From contig VTPC01090576.1 in NCBI GenBank assembly GCA_011009095.1, positions 24,617 to 88,616 on the forward strand: a DNA stretch of 64,000 bases, in the 5' to 3' direction. The position numbers and the translations under genes were made by a program. The DNA is from Ignelater luminosus (taxonomy: Eukaryota; Arthropoda; Insecta; Coleoptera; Elateridae). The notes below the pieces were generated by a model. The model was not told the DNA's origin and searched no databases. It saw only the letters and a program-made list of their open reading frames with translations. This document shows positions 13,601 to 25,918 of the stretch, in pieces; the stretch's first letter is position 1; the number at the start of each line of letters is the position of its first letter.

Positions 13601-15932
13601 TTCAAGTTCCCACGTGACGATGGCTTCTAAAATTTGTACTTTTGCAACCAACTTCGCTATTTGTTATGTTACAAAATAATTAGCAAACGAGCAGTGTCTA
13701 TAACTAGTGTAAGATCAACTGTAGTAGTGCGCGATTATGTACATTTTTAAAGACTAAACATTAAATACAGAGATTGGTTTTTGAAGAAGTGGCCGCCACT
13801 TTTATAAATTGGTTTTAGAAACCAACGTCATCAATATTTTATCATTTTGTACGTTACAACGATAACGTTAAAATTTTAATTCCATAACATTCAATTATAA
13901 TATTACTTTGTCATTCTTTTCATTTCGGAACGTTTTATCTGTAAGGTACTCACATTATATTAGGTCCCAAGATCGAGAAAGCAAAGCCAAACTCAGATTC
14001 TTTATAAAATTCCAAACCATTAATTTTGCAAAGCGAACTCAAGTTCATAAATAGTAACTCAATCGAAACGATTATAAATTAATGGCAGTCTTACAATTTC
14101 GGCAGTTTCGAAATATAGGAACAGCAAAATCACATCTTCTGTACATTCAGGCAAGGATAAATAAATCTTGGAACCCCTTTCTTGATTACCTTTTTAACTT
14201 TGTTTTTGCGGGACAAGAAGGAATACATTGTTGGGCTTATTAATTTTATATTTACAAAAAGTGCATTTATAAGTAGTAACTTTGCGCGGCTCCAAGCCAG
14301 GTTTAAAAATAATAATTGACATTGCCTTCCTGTAAACTGTATCTAATTTGTAGTAATTGTCTAGATAAGGTGAATAAAGGCAAATAAAGGCAAAAATATA
14401 GAAAAAGTAAAAAAAAAATCAATCAATGAAATTAATTTATTATTGACTAGTTTCCTCACACAGTGTTTGCGAGATCGTGTACAGTCTAAACTAAAATAAA
14501 ATTAAAAAATGATAATAAAATTGGTGCTAAGGTGAAAATTAAAATTTACTTAAAAGTTAAATTGTTATATTAAATAGGTAAAGTCAACCCAAATGAAACA
14601 CAAAAAATACACAGAAAATAATAAATATAAAAATTATTAATTAAATTAGTAGAACTTAACTAGTCAAAGAAATTGCTTAAATTATAATAAATACTCGAAC
14701 AACACAATAATAAAAATAAGTATTTACAGAAATTAATGTGCAAATAAAATTGGTTACACAAACATAAAGGGTGTACCTATTCAATATAACAGAACAAAAA
14801 ATATTATACTTGCAAAATTAGGGATATCTATCTAAACATAAGATTCATTAAGTTTTGTTCATATCAGCACTTGAAGTTTTTAAAATAAACAAAACTAGTT
14901 TTTTTATTGTCTTCTTTATAATAATTCAAGATAAAATAATTAATGCAGGAATATCTTATATATTGGCGTGTTCCAGAAATATTATTGTTAGCAGATTATT
15001 CTAGAACAAACCAAATAAATTGTTCCAAAAACGTTTCTCAACTGCTAACCTAGTTTTCTTCCCTAAAAGTATTGTTTTTTCCAAAAATATCCTTTTCTAA
15101 TTCCTATTAAATAAATTTTGATATCAACTAATTTTTCAAGTATTTTAAAAAATATAAAAATTTATGTTTAACATTCTTATATTTAATATAAGAATCTAAA
15201 CCATTTCACTATAGTTTCACTTCTGTTTCGAAGAGATCTAAGAAGAGTTTTTGAAAAATTGCTGTCCTCCAAAATCTCTTCAAATATAAAAAATATAAAT
15301 CCGATTTTTGTTAATGGATTTATATCAGACTAGTTAAGAAACAAAAAAAAACTTTGGTTAGAAGATGTTAAAGGTAATAATCCTTACACTTAATTATAAT
15401 AGTACAAAATGAAATATTCTTTTGTTTTTTTTTATATAAATAGTTTATATACAAGTGTCTTTACTATATACAAGTGCCTGAGGGCGGTTATTTTGTATAA
15501 TTCGGTACAGTTTACAGTGGCATTATAAATAAAAATTAACAAAAATAATTTTTTGCCAAAAGTAAACGTAAGTGTGCAGATATGTAACTTGCCGACTGCT
15601 GGATAAACAAACTGAGGACTTGACCTTAATAATGCTATCAGGTAAAATGACTTCAATGATCAACTGTAATCACTGATTAATTGATTGATTATAAACCTTA
15701 TTATTTTCACTGTTCGTTAAGACGAACGTTAGCCTGAGGCAAGAAGTAACCATTATAGTCTTTGTTTACTGCCAACTTAACACATTTTTTTATTTGTAAT
15801 ATAACAATGTCCAGAATGTCCCCAAAGACGCACGAATTCTTCAAGGGAGAACTCTTCATCATCTTCAAATTCATTCCTCAGTTCAAATTATTAAACAATA
15901 AAACGTTGACAGTTCCATAGGAAGGTTAAACT

Positions 15933-15938
15933 TTTATT
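15933..15938 (-). terminator. pros: Proximal AATAAA poly(A) signal candidate for pros
   Basis: First AATAAA noticed on the minus strand downstream of the pros stop, 170 nt away. The motif is frequent by chance in DNA this AT-rich, and many more follow, so the true 3' end may lie kilobases further on. Confidence 0.25.
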
Positions 15939-16107
15939 TTTAAATACGCACGTCACCGATTCGTTGGTTTAACTGTAACCGCCGGTCGCTATATATTATA
16001 TATAATAAATTGCAACCTGTGGTGTTTAAACACAGCTAGAGACGTTACACTCTTGGTAAGGGTATTTACCATTACCATTAGGTAACGAATTACCAAACGG
16101 CAACAAA

Positions 16108-16287
16108 TTACTCGAGCTGTTCTAAAAAATTTGGAGACTTAAAATATTCCGGAACCGGATCGTCCAGCCTGGATATTATTTTGTAAATTGACTTCTTCCA
16201 GGACTGTTCCGCATCTCGGCCTTCTTGGATTGCCTTGAAGAACTCGCGAAGGGTTTGCTCCACAACAAACCTAAAGGTAGTTGGTAC
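16108..16287 (-). CDS. pros: Prospero, coding exon 5 (C-terminal Prospero domain, stop)
   Basis: Last coding exon, residues 852-910 and TAA. After the acceptor TTTTGTATTTTAG it reads [17 protein letters not shown] and ends with the family C-terminus, [12 protein letters not shown], then stop. The Prospero domain packs against the homeodomain to form the single Homeo-Prospero DNA-binding unit. No frameshift or missing conserved block is seen, so the gene looks intact and functional. Confidence 0.96.
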   Translation of the reverse strand, partial: VPTTFRFVVEQTLREFFKAIQEGRDAEQSWKKSIYKIISRLDDPVPEYFKSPNFLEQLE

Positions 16288-16691
16288 CTAAAATACAAAA
16301 ACAAAATTAGTTTCAACCCCTTTTAAATATTTATTACTTAAGCCGAAAAAGAAATTTAAATAATAACGTGACTCAAGCCGGACATCTGCCATCTAAGACC
16401 AAAAACCAAACTTACTTGTAAATTATCGTTTCATTTATAAAGTTTAACTTCTTATTGAAACAGAACAGAAATAAGCAGAAAGGATTTGCTTTACTAAAGG
16501 GTTTGCATCAATTTGACATTTTCATACTTAATTAAATCTGACAATGCTTATAGTAGCAAAGCACATTCTTTCTATATCTATGTTTGATAAATTTTAATAA
16601 AATTTTGATTTTGTGTGAAATAATAAACAAAAGGAAAGAAAGCTTGTCGGGTTTTAGATGTCCCGGAGCCACAAACCTGAGAGCCCCATAC

Positions 16692-16836
16692 CTCGATGTG
16701 ATTGTTTCTGTTGTAGTGCAAATTGAGCACCCGATATAATTCCGAATCCCCACTAACGTGTAAGTCATCGGCATTTTTAACCCCTTCCGACACTGCCTGT
16801 CTTGCGTATTTTTCCATTTGAATGTAGTAGAACTCT
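16692..16836 (-). CDS. pros: Prospero, coding exon 4 (recognition helix and start of Prospero domain)
   Basis: Begins after TTTTGTTTTACAG and completes the split Arg codon to read [14 protein letters not shown], the DNA-recognition helix, followed by the start of the Prospero domain ([17 protein letters not shown]). It covers residues 803-851. The donor is GAG|GTATGG (phase 0), and the next intron is 404 nt. Residues in the [14 protein letters not shown] loop vary between insects, while the flanking helices match the family closely. The exon is 8.9 kb from exon 3, so ab initio gene finders could miss the link. Confidence 0.96.
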
Positions 16837-19800
16837 CTGTAAAACAAAAAGATTGTAAATATTTTAAAATACGTTACTGTCTACATTTCATCATACTAAA
16901 ATAAAAAAAAATCAGAATAATGAAATAATTCTACGAAAAAGCTTGTTTTACACGTGGATGATTTGTATCTACCAGTTAATTTATAATGCTGGGAATAAGA
17001 GACATAAATGCAATGTTAACAGATAATACGTCATTTTGTGTTAACTTGACACGGATACGTGAGATGTGATAGCTGTAATTGCCACTTTATCGATGTAGAT
17101 GCTATTATATTATGTAGCTGTTAACACCAGGAACTCGCAACAAGCCAGAAGTGTTTCACATACTTCAAATTAGCAACTGTTCTTGCGCTTGGTTTCTCCG
17201 TACTTAACAGTCTGGTTTTTTAAAAAGTTTAAGTGTCTGTTTAATCTTATTTCCCATTTTGTATGGATCTAGTAAAAATTATGAATTATGAGTAACTGGA
17301 AGATCATGATATCATTACTGGAAAATATATTTATACTAATTTCGTAATTTTTATCTTTTATGATTTCATTAACGTTTGTTTATTAGTATGAAGTAAAGTT
17401 GACGCAACAGCATGTATTTTTTTTGAAAATTATTGTTTTGGGGTAAATTTGATTCAGAATAACAATGAATATATTGCTGATTTTCTTCTTCTTGTTGTGT
17501 TGGTAGGAATTATTCAAAGTGACCACAAAGCGTTTATTTTCTAAATTAGTGTGTGACACAATTTATTTTATGAATTCCAAACAATACTTTTGTTGATACC
17601 AAAACGTTTGGGTTCAATAGCAATAGATTCAATGCTAGCATGTTGAGATGGTTTCGCTATTTGGCAAATCCAGAAACCAAGATTCACTCAAAAAAGCAAA
17701 ACATAAAGATATCTTTTAGACGTTTTCAAAACAGGCCTGAGTTACAAGACTATAGCTATTTCCAAATTACTATTGTTTATTTAAAATGCTAATAGGTGAG
17801 TTTGGAAGTATTACAGTGAGATATTTGTGTTCCCAAAAGACCAACTAGTAATATGCAAAAAGCTTCGTTGTGGATAATTCCAGAATAAATTCGATAAAGA
17901 ACATGACCAAGACCAACAAACTGACTTAAGGAAAAATTGGTAAAACAATTTCATTAAGCTTTAGTTGACCTAAAATGAAAACTCGAAGTCGAAAACGTCT
18001 ATGTTCTTCTAAAGGCTGACATGTAAATGCATGATCAGTACAGCAATTATGCATTTTTTTAAAAATCTCATCAAAACAAAAAAATCAAATAAGCCTATGA
18101 GTATAAAAGAAATTCACAGTAATAATAATATGGCAAAGAACCTTGTCTGTCTTCTGAACCCAAATAGCTATGCCGAATATAGTAAGCAAAGTCAAAATAT
18201 TTTTTGTTCATAGAATCGAACTGTGTTAATAAAGCTTAAGCAACTTTAATAAAAATCTTGGATGACTCATCTATAAATAGTCAAAATGAAATGCGCTTGT
18301 TCGAAATGTTTTTTGGAAATCTTTATTTCCGAAGAAACTCTGCAGTTTTCCCGTAACCATACGCACTAATTTGAATGTCGCTTTTACTATGCGAGTAAAG
18401 TTTTGGTTATCATTTATCATATTTCACTATTTGTTTTGGAGTAACATTCATTGACCATTTTAAAAGAATTGCAGCTGCGAAGTTTTCTTAAATCTTCTCT
18501 GAAATATCGAGTACGCCTGTATACATCATCGATGTTAGATATGCCTAGTTTCAACACATAACTACTTTTGATCATTTCGAGCTGGTATAACATCATCATG
18601 GAGAATCAATATATGTTCGAGCCATAGATGTCATGGAAACTTGATTTGTAGCTATTTTTTAAATTTTTAAATCCCTAAAGCGTTACGTTTTACCAACTGA
18701 AACTGGCAATATAAGTATAATGAATCGTGGTAGGAAACGAGAACAGAACAGGTAAAGCTTTTAGCGTGACTAAATGGGACATTTGGACACTACAGGTGCC
18801 GAAAATTTACAACCAATTCTTACATTTTTTCATTCTTTTTACAACTAGAATTTATAAAGAACTCGTTTAATAAGAAAGAAATCTAAGAAAGACAAAACTA
18901 AAAATATCTTGATTTAGTACATAGTATGTACGTACTAGAATTATTTTGGCTGCATGCATTAATGCGTAAAAACAAAAAAAAAACCACGTTCAAGATCTTC
19001 TCGCCATTATAGTACGTATGTTAAAATAGTAATGACGACTATTAATAATTAATCAACTATGGAAGTTCTTATGGTTGGGGTATCAGTATGTTGTGGTTTT
19101 TATATTCACTTAAAGGAAAAATCTAAAGGAAATCTTGGTTGATGACAACCTGCTAATATCGGCTTTATTTACTATTTAGATAATGCAAAATACCAACGTT
19201 CTTTAAAGTAGGAAAATTTATTATGTAAATACCTTGGTTAATAACCACTGCGGTTGTGTGGTATATGACTATTTTTTATTAAAACCCAAGTAAAATAAAT
19301 TACAGTAAGTGTTTAAAAAATAAACAGTTATAAATCTGTCTTATCTTAAATTATTAACAAAATTTATCTTTAATCAAGCTTTGTTAAAATAAAGCCGTGT
19401 TATTAGACCAAATATAATTAAAAAATATAATTAATGAATACGACTGAGAAATCAATAATTCATTTTCCAGTCTGTACCTACTACGAACAACAACAGTAGC
19501 AACACAATTCGAAATGTGTTACAAATATCATGTCTACGGTAGAAAGCAACAGTTTGTCGGGGGTAAATAATTAACAGGCCCGTACTATTGTCATATTAAT
19601 TATGTATGCCCAATTGGTCTATAATTGCTATTTGGCTTCACCACCGTGATACTGCAGCGTATGTTTAATCAGTGGATAAGTGGTACACTAATAGCTCAAC
19701 TAACTTAATTATAAAATAATATTTATTACAACTACGATTTTTATTTTTTACATTTTACGAATTATTCGTACTCGTAGTTTCGCAAGGATGAATATTTTAA

Positions 19801-20343
19801 CGATAAAAAACCGAACACAAAAGTGGTGCAATTTTCTTTGACCTGTTTAAGGTTCATACCCGCATTTCAAGAACAGACAAATTCAAAAAAACACCTGTCC
19901 TTCTTTCCATTTAAATGTTGTAAATCTTATACATCAAGTTTCTAGTTCAGGTTTCGAAGGGAAAATCGCGCGCTTTAGTCCCTATTTGCAATAAGAAGAA
20001 AAGAATCCGTACGGGTTCCCACCAGGTAAGTCTCAACGGTTTCGAGGTCACAACGTCTTAAAGGCAAAAGACGTTGGTATAATACAAAAGATTTATTTTA
20101 ACATCTGCTTTCTGATTTACCCTCCCCAAGTTAAATTTTCTTATGTTAGTTTCTTAAAAGACTCTTTTTAGCAGTTCCCTGGGCGTCTTAAGGAGAAATA
20201 GCACGCGTTAAGATGTTAGGGATGTACAAAGTATTTTTATTATTGTGAGCTATTTGTTTTAATTAAATAAAATCTTGTCAAAAACAAAACCACGTTTTAC
20301 TGTATTGTCAAAATTTTTGTTCCCTTTTTTATCAAAGTTATAG

Positions 20344-20363
20344 TAATAATAATAATAATAATA
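20344..20363. repeat. (TAA)n microsatellite
   Basis: About seven uninterrupted TAA/AAT units inside the long pros intron. Confidence 0.85.
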
Positions 20364-22636
20364 GTAACAATAACATTACAATCTAAAGGCCAATTTTTAA
20401 ATTTTGTACATTCCTAGTTAAGAAAGAAACAGGGCGCGTATAGGTACCCCATCATAGAAAAGCACATGCTTATTTGAACAATACCGGTATAGGTGAGGTG
20501 AAGGGCAGATGTGCAAGTAGACTCAGGAAAACCGTTAGAATTCAGCCGTAAACGCTAAGCTTTTTTTGGTGGTACCATTCGCGGTCTCCCCTCATTATCA
20601 TTGCAAGAATACGTTTTTAAATACCAAAATGTTTCAAAAAAAATTTTTAACATTCTCATGTATGAATATAACCTTCGTTTTCAATGAGATATTAGATCGC
20701 ATTTTTCTAATCTCTAGTTGGAATCAAAACTCCCTTATTTCTTTAGTAGCTTTATGTACATAAATATATGACAAAGTTACAACCGCGGATATCTAGAAAA
20801 AAGAACAGCTAATGGTATACAAACAGCGAGCATATGCATTTTTAAAGCGACAGTTATTGTAAGTCAATATATAGGAGGTAATAAAAAGGGCTCTGACAAT
20901 AAAGCTGGTAGGTGTTTGTACAAGGTAAAACTACTTGATGGCAGAAAGTGTTTGATAGAATCTTTGTAATATTTTCTACCTGTTTCCAAATAAAACAAGA
21001 GCACGGCTATCAAAAATTATTACGTCATTATTCGTTATAGTTAAAATATTAGATCAAAATGTATCTTACACATAATTAACTTCTAGTTATTCTTCTCTTT
21101 ACTTTCCTAAAAAAATCATTTAAAAAATTCAACCAGCTGTTCTTGACTGATTAATGATAAAGAAGAAAACTGATGAAACAACTACTGAAAACTACAAAAC
21201 AATAATAAAGAAATCGATTTTTCAATATTAAGATGTATTTCAGACTTCCCAACTGAATGTAGTTATGCTACAATTATAAACTACTGCCAGAACCATCTAC
21301 AGAAGCAGACCACAATAATAAAGAAGACCACTGAAAATGCAAATCATCAATAGCCATAGTAAGGCTTTCTAAACAGACATTAAGATATAGAAATAGGATC
21401 TCAAGTCATACAAGAAATTAATCTATCTACGGATACTTTACATTCCAAAATACAAAATTAGAACAATAACGGATACATCAGAAATAAAACTAAAAGAACA
21501 AGAAACTACAAAAATTTTTTTGATGTGCCATTCCATTGCCAGTAAACTAAATTTCTGAAAGCAACAACCAGCAAATCATGAATAAAAAACTCTGTGCAGT
21601 TAAAACTACAATGAAATAGCATCGAAATACAGAATTGAGATTACTTTGAACATATGATGTAATGGTTACGACATTTTTTATTTCTTATGTTAACGTTCAC
21701 AACTGAAAAACATAAACTTAGCTATTTTTACCGTTAGTGACAGTATGGTTATCAAGCTAGATGAAAATGCCAACAGAAAACTTTGAACTAAGAATACCTG
21801 GGAGAACAAATTCTTCTTTAATCTTTGAAAAATATCATGAGAAAGCAGCTTGGCCAATCTAGTCATCATAGAAGAATTTTAATTGCCATAGATATTACTC
21901 AATCTACCATTTACATTTATCTGTTGCGCAAGAAATCTTCTGATTTGTGCTTTTGCAATTCCTGTTCAGTCTTCAGAATTTTAGAATCGCAGCATGATTT
22001 ATCTTCTATCTTCCCTTTCTTCTGATACTTCTGTTTAATGGTTTTCCGATAATTCATGTTTAGAGAATTAGCACCTTTTTCCAACCAAACCATAAATTAT
22101 GAGTACTATCGTGTCAAAAATTTCTTCAAACACACAAATGATATGAACTAAAACGTAATTTCTTAGGTACCTATTATTTTGTAAAAGTGTGATTGACAAT
22201 GGAAAATTTTGAAAGTGAAATATAGCTATCCTATAGTATGCAAAAGAAGCTACTATCTAGGCAATGGTCTTCGGACATTTTGCACAGACTATCAATGAAG
22301 ACGTACAATAAACAATTCCTTGTTACATTGACCATTTTCAAGATCACTAGATGGATCTTGCTGTAAAGAATATTTGCAATCAGAATGGCAGGTCTACAAA
22401 ACATAATAAGTAAATGAAGATGTATCCATTTATTCGTATCATCATAGTAAGTCATACTAAATATACCACAGAATGCGATTTTGCACATTCTTCTCAACAT
22501 CTAAGCTGCGACAACAGTCAGAAGAATTGCAGAGCATATGATAAAAAGCTTATTCCAAAACCAGCTTTCTATAGAAGAACGTTCCGCAAAATAACAGAAC
22601 ACTTCAAGTTTTTGCAAAACACCTGATCTCAATAGT

Positions 22637-22657
22637 ATACAGTACAGTACAGTACAA
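22637..22657. repeat. (ACAGT)n short tandem repeat
   Basis: Three to four copies of a 5-bp unit, within the long pros intron. Confidence 0.75.
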
Positions 22658-25600
22658 TGATTGTTATTGGTATTCTAGCTATTGGTGTTTTTTCTTTAAA
22701 GGGCACTTCTTGTGCTTTTGTTTAGCTCTCTTTTATAATTGTAAACCAGATCAAATAAGAAAAAACTAAGTAGTCTTTCCATTAAAATAGGAACTTTGTA
22801 ATAATAAGCAGATTGTTCTTTCAAAAGACAGATGAATACGAAACAAAATATAAACGAAACGCCAAATTCAATAAATATGGCTATTTGCTTCGCGTGGCCC
22901 AAGGAACTTGTTTTATGATTTGTTTTGCTGCATCAAGGTTATAGACCAATAACTCATGGTTACAAATTTATCAAAAAGGGTTATAGAATTCAGCTCTGAG
23001 TTGTATTTTGTCAAAGACTTTCTTAATTACAATCTCGAGCAATCTTTACAACACGTGTGACTTTTAATCCATTAGGTTTGGGAAACTCCATTTCCAAAGG
23101 AAAACAGAGACAAAGACTTAACTATGCCAAATGTTACTAATATGATAGCAGGCCAACAAACGTATATAGAATTCGAAAGGACAAAAATAATGTTTCAATA
23201 TCGAAACAATGTAATCCAGATTTACTATTAAAGACTGTCATGAAAAGTGTTGACGGTCTAAATGTCGGAAGAGTCAGTGGTAAAAAGACCAAACTGGGGT
23301 TTCACTTCTTTAATTTTATCTATAATATTTATAATAATAGTCAAAGAAAGTCTGACAATAATAAAAGTTAGCGAGATTAACTAGACTCTCAAAATAGATA
23401 ATTTTTCAGTTTTGCTGAAAATGAAAATTATGTAAGAATGCTTGGCAAAAAAATGATGAATGAAGAAACCTTTTGTGATTACATATTTTCTGTATAAAGG
23501 CACAAAAACAAAAAGGTTTTCTTACTCGGAAACACCGTAGATGTATTGCTTAGGACGTAATTTTACTAACTTAACAGGAAAGCTAGTTCAAAGTAGTTTT
23601 AAGTGCAATCAACTTCAAAATCAGTGATTAGACTATTTAAATCAGGCCTAAAATGTTCCGCAACAATAGAGTTTCTAAAATTTTATTTTAAAACAACTTT
23701 TCTGGTTTGGAATTGGCAAACTGGAATAATTTGAAAAAAGGCATCAATTAGCTCTTAGTACTAGAATTCCCAAATACAGTAAAATCGAACATTAAGAACT
23801 TTCAAAGAAATACTGAACATAAAGCTATATATATAAACAAGAAGTGCAACTGAAACAAAATACTATGAATAATCGGTCTCACATAACCTTAAATATTTCT
23901 CAAGGAAGTCGCTTAATTTTCTCCTTTTGGTGTTTGAAAAATTGGTTTTGAGTAGTCATCAGGAGCTATTTATTGTGCATTTACAATTTTAGTAACTAGG
24001 AAAGTCGAAAAGCCTATAAACTATAAGTCACAATTAGTATCCAAATTTCAAAGCAGAACAGACCTGAGTTTAATTTACTCAAAAATTAATTTTCCATAAA
24101 ATTAAAATATTAGGAATCTTCTTATAAATTTTTCAAACCGTTCGCGTTCGTGTCTTGTTCCTGTAAATGAAGTCCGCTAAAGATCAATTTGATATTTTTT
24201 CTATATATCTTATGAAAACCTTACATATTATAAACTTAAGTTTTGCATACACTTATTAAAATGGTTTATAAACTGTTTTTTAATTATCCTGTTTACTATA
24301 ACTCGCTTTTCAGTAGAAAATTAGTAGAAGTAAAATGTACACGTTTTAACTTCTTAATGACTAATTTCTCCCGTCAAAGCTAATGAGCTAAAGAAGGACA
24401 GACTTTCGTCGTGTCCATACATAAGAACAAAGATGCATCTATATCAAAGAAAAATGCCAACCCCGCTAATTAGTCTCAAGACCTTAATTAAGTTATTTTT
24501 AATAGAAGTGTATGAAATGAAATTCTAGACTTATGAAGTTGACGCACGTTAAACGAATGTGTCTTTATTTTATTTCCACATAGAAACAAATAAATAAACA
24601 AGACAAACTTATTGCTATTAATTTTATCATTGATTAATTAATTACAGCCGGTAATCGTTTCTAAATTATCGAAGGTAATGAGGTGGGTTAAGAAGGTGGA
24701 CTTCAGGAACGGGCGGAGTGGTATAGAGCACAACTCCAGTAATGTTCATTTCCGGTCACTCGCGGATTCTGAACATTCAATTTTGTATCGTCTACACCCT
24801 TTAATTGACCTTAAAGACCGAAAAGTACATAATCTCATTATGTGATCTTACAATTTGAAAAGTTTAGGAAACTATACGCGTCTACAAAAATTTTTTAGTA
24901 TGACCTCAAGCTTTTTTCTGTTGTGGCTTTAGAAGTTGAACGCGACTCGTTCAATTAACTGTTTTTTTAATTAGAGCCTCGGAAGTTGCAGCAGAAATTA
25001 TTAATTTTGTAAGAACAATTGTGTTTTGTAGCGTACTGCAATCGTGCAATTAAAACAACTTCGTTTTCCTCGCGAACGAACTAAAACTGAACGTTTTTGT
25101 TAAGAAAACCGTGTAGAGGGTGAAATTAACCCCTAGTTAGTTGTAAGTTAGTCATACATCACATTCGGCACAGTGACATTTTTTATGCAATCTTAATCGT
25201 GAATCGCAGGAGGGTGCGAATTTTTTCTGTTGGGGCAGATCAGGGGTTTAAATGAATCCATGCGAACCTAAATTATTAGGGCAGAATATATTTGAGTCAT
25301 AATTTCTGTCCCTCACGCACGTATATGCCTTTAAATTTTGCTGGTACGTTCTAGCAAACGTATGCGACCACACAAGAGTTTACAAAAAAAAAACTTTTCC
25401 GGCAGTTTTCATTTGAAAGCAAGTAACGAATGAATACATGGCAACTAGCAAATGAAACGGGAATGCTTTGTTGGTTGAACCGCTATGTGCATTTGGGCCT
25501 TGGGGCAAAAAGAGCAGTTCATACGAATCAACAGCAGTAGTACATATTTTACAGGTGAACAGGAAATATGAAATATTTTGAAAACATTTCTAAAAACAAC

Positions 25601-25763
25601 TTAGTCCAAAAAATACTGTGAATATATTACTATACAGGTAGAATCCATTCAAATTTTTGTTTTTGTTAACACATACTTAGTAATTGCTTAGTTTTATGTG
25701 ATTATGAAAATAAATTTGTGTGGATTCCACCGTTAAAAAATTAAAACTCTAAGTAATACTCAC

Positions 25764-25918
25764 CTAAAATTTGAGAACCACTTAACCAATTGGGCAGTGT
25801 TATTTTTGTTGAATTTGATGTCGGGGAAGTACATTTTGAGAACTGCTGAGCTCGGATATCGGACCCAGAAGAACATTAGTTTTGCTTTCCTGAGATGCAT
25901 CGGTGTCAAAGTTGACGA
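25764..25918 (-). CDS. pros: Prospero, coding exon 3 (homeodomain helices 1-2)
   Basis: Encodes residues 752-802 plus two bases of a split Arg codon: [18 protein letters not shown], then the [14 protein letters not shown] and LVKWFSNF blocks that are almost invariant in Prospero/PROX proteins. This is the N-terminal arm and first two helices of the atypical homeodomain; in Drosophila the first-helix region also masks or exposes a nuclear export signal. The donor is TTTTAG|GTGAGT, phase 2. At the 5' side the U12 junction falls after the terminal AC at 25919; conventional AG acceptors end at 25924 and 25922, only 5 and 3 nt upstream. Confidence 0.95.

Larger units (their letters stand above)
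1..16107. other. 3' flank of pros: no intact gene; repeats and possible long 3' UTR
   Basis: No intact protein gene seen. The part below about 8.4 kb contains transposon debris, listed separately. The stretch from about 8.2 to 16.1 kb has few recognisable repeats and no gene and could, in part, be 3' UTR of pros. Drosophila pros has a very long (about 15 kb) neuronal 3' UTR produced by alternative polyadenylation. Whether this applies here cannot be told from sequence alone. Confidence 0.5.
16837..25763 (-). other. pros: 8.9-kb pros intron splitting the homeodomain
   Basis: Long intron with GTGAGT donor and TTTTACAG acceptor. I see no supported gene inside; the open frames are short and without recognisable domains. 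It holds a (TAA)n microsatellite near 20344 and a short (ACAGT)n run near 22638. Two less AT-rich patches, about 19480-19700 and 24650-24800, are plausible enhancer candidates by composition only. Confidence 0.75.

Noticed and set aside
16532..16774. Frame overlapping pros exon 4 and its downstream intron
   Set aside because: Out-of-frame overlap with the homeodomain exon and intron read-through.
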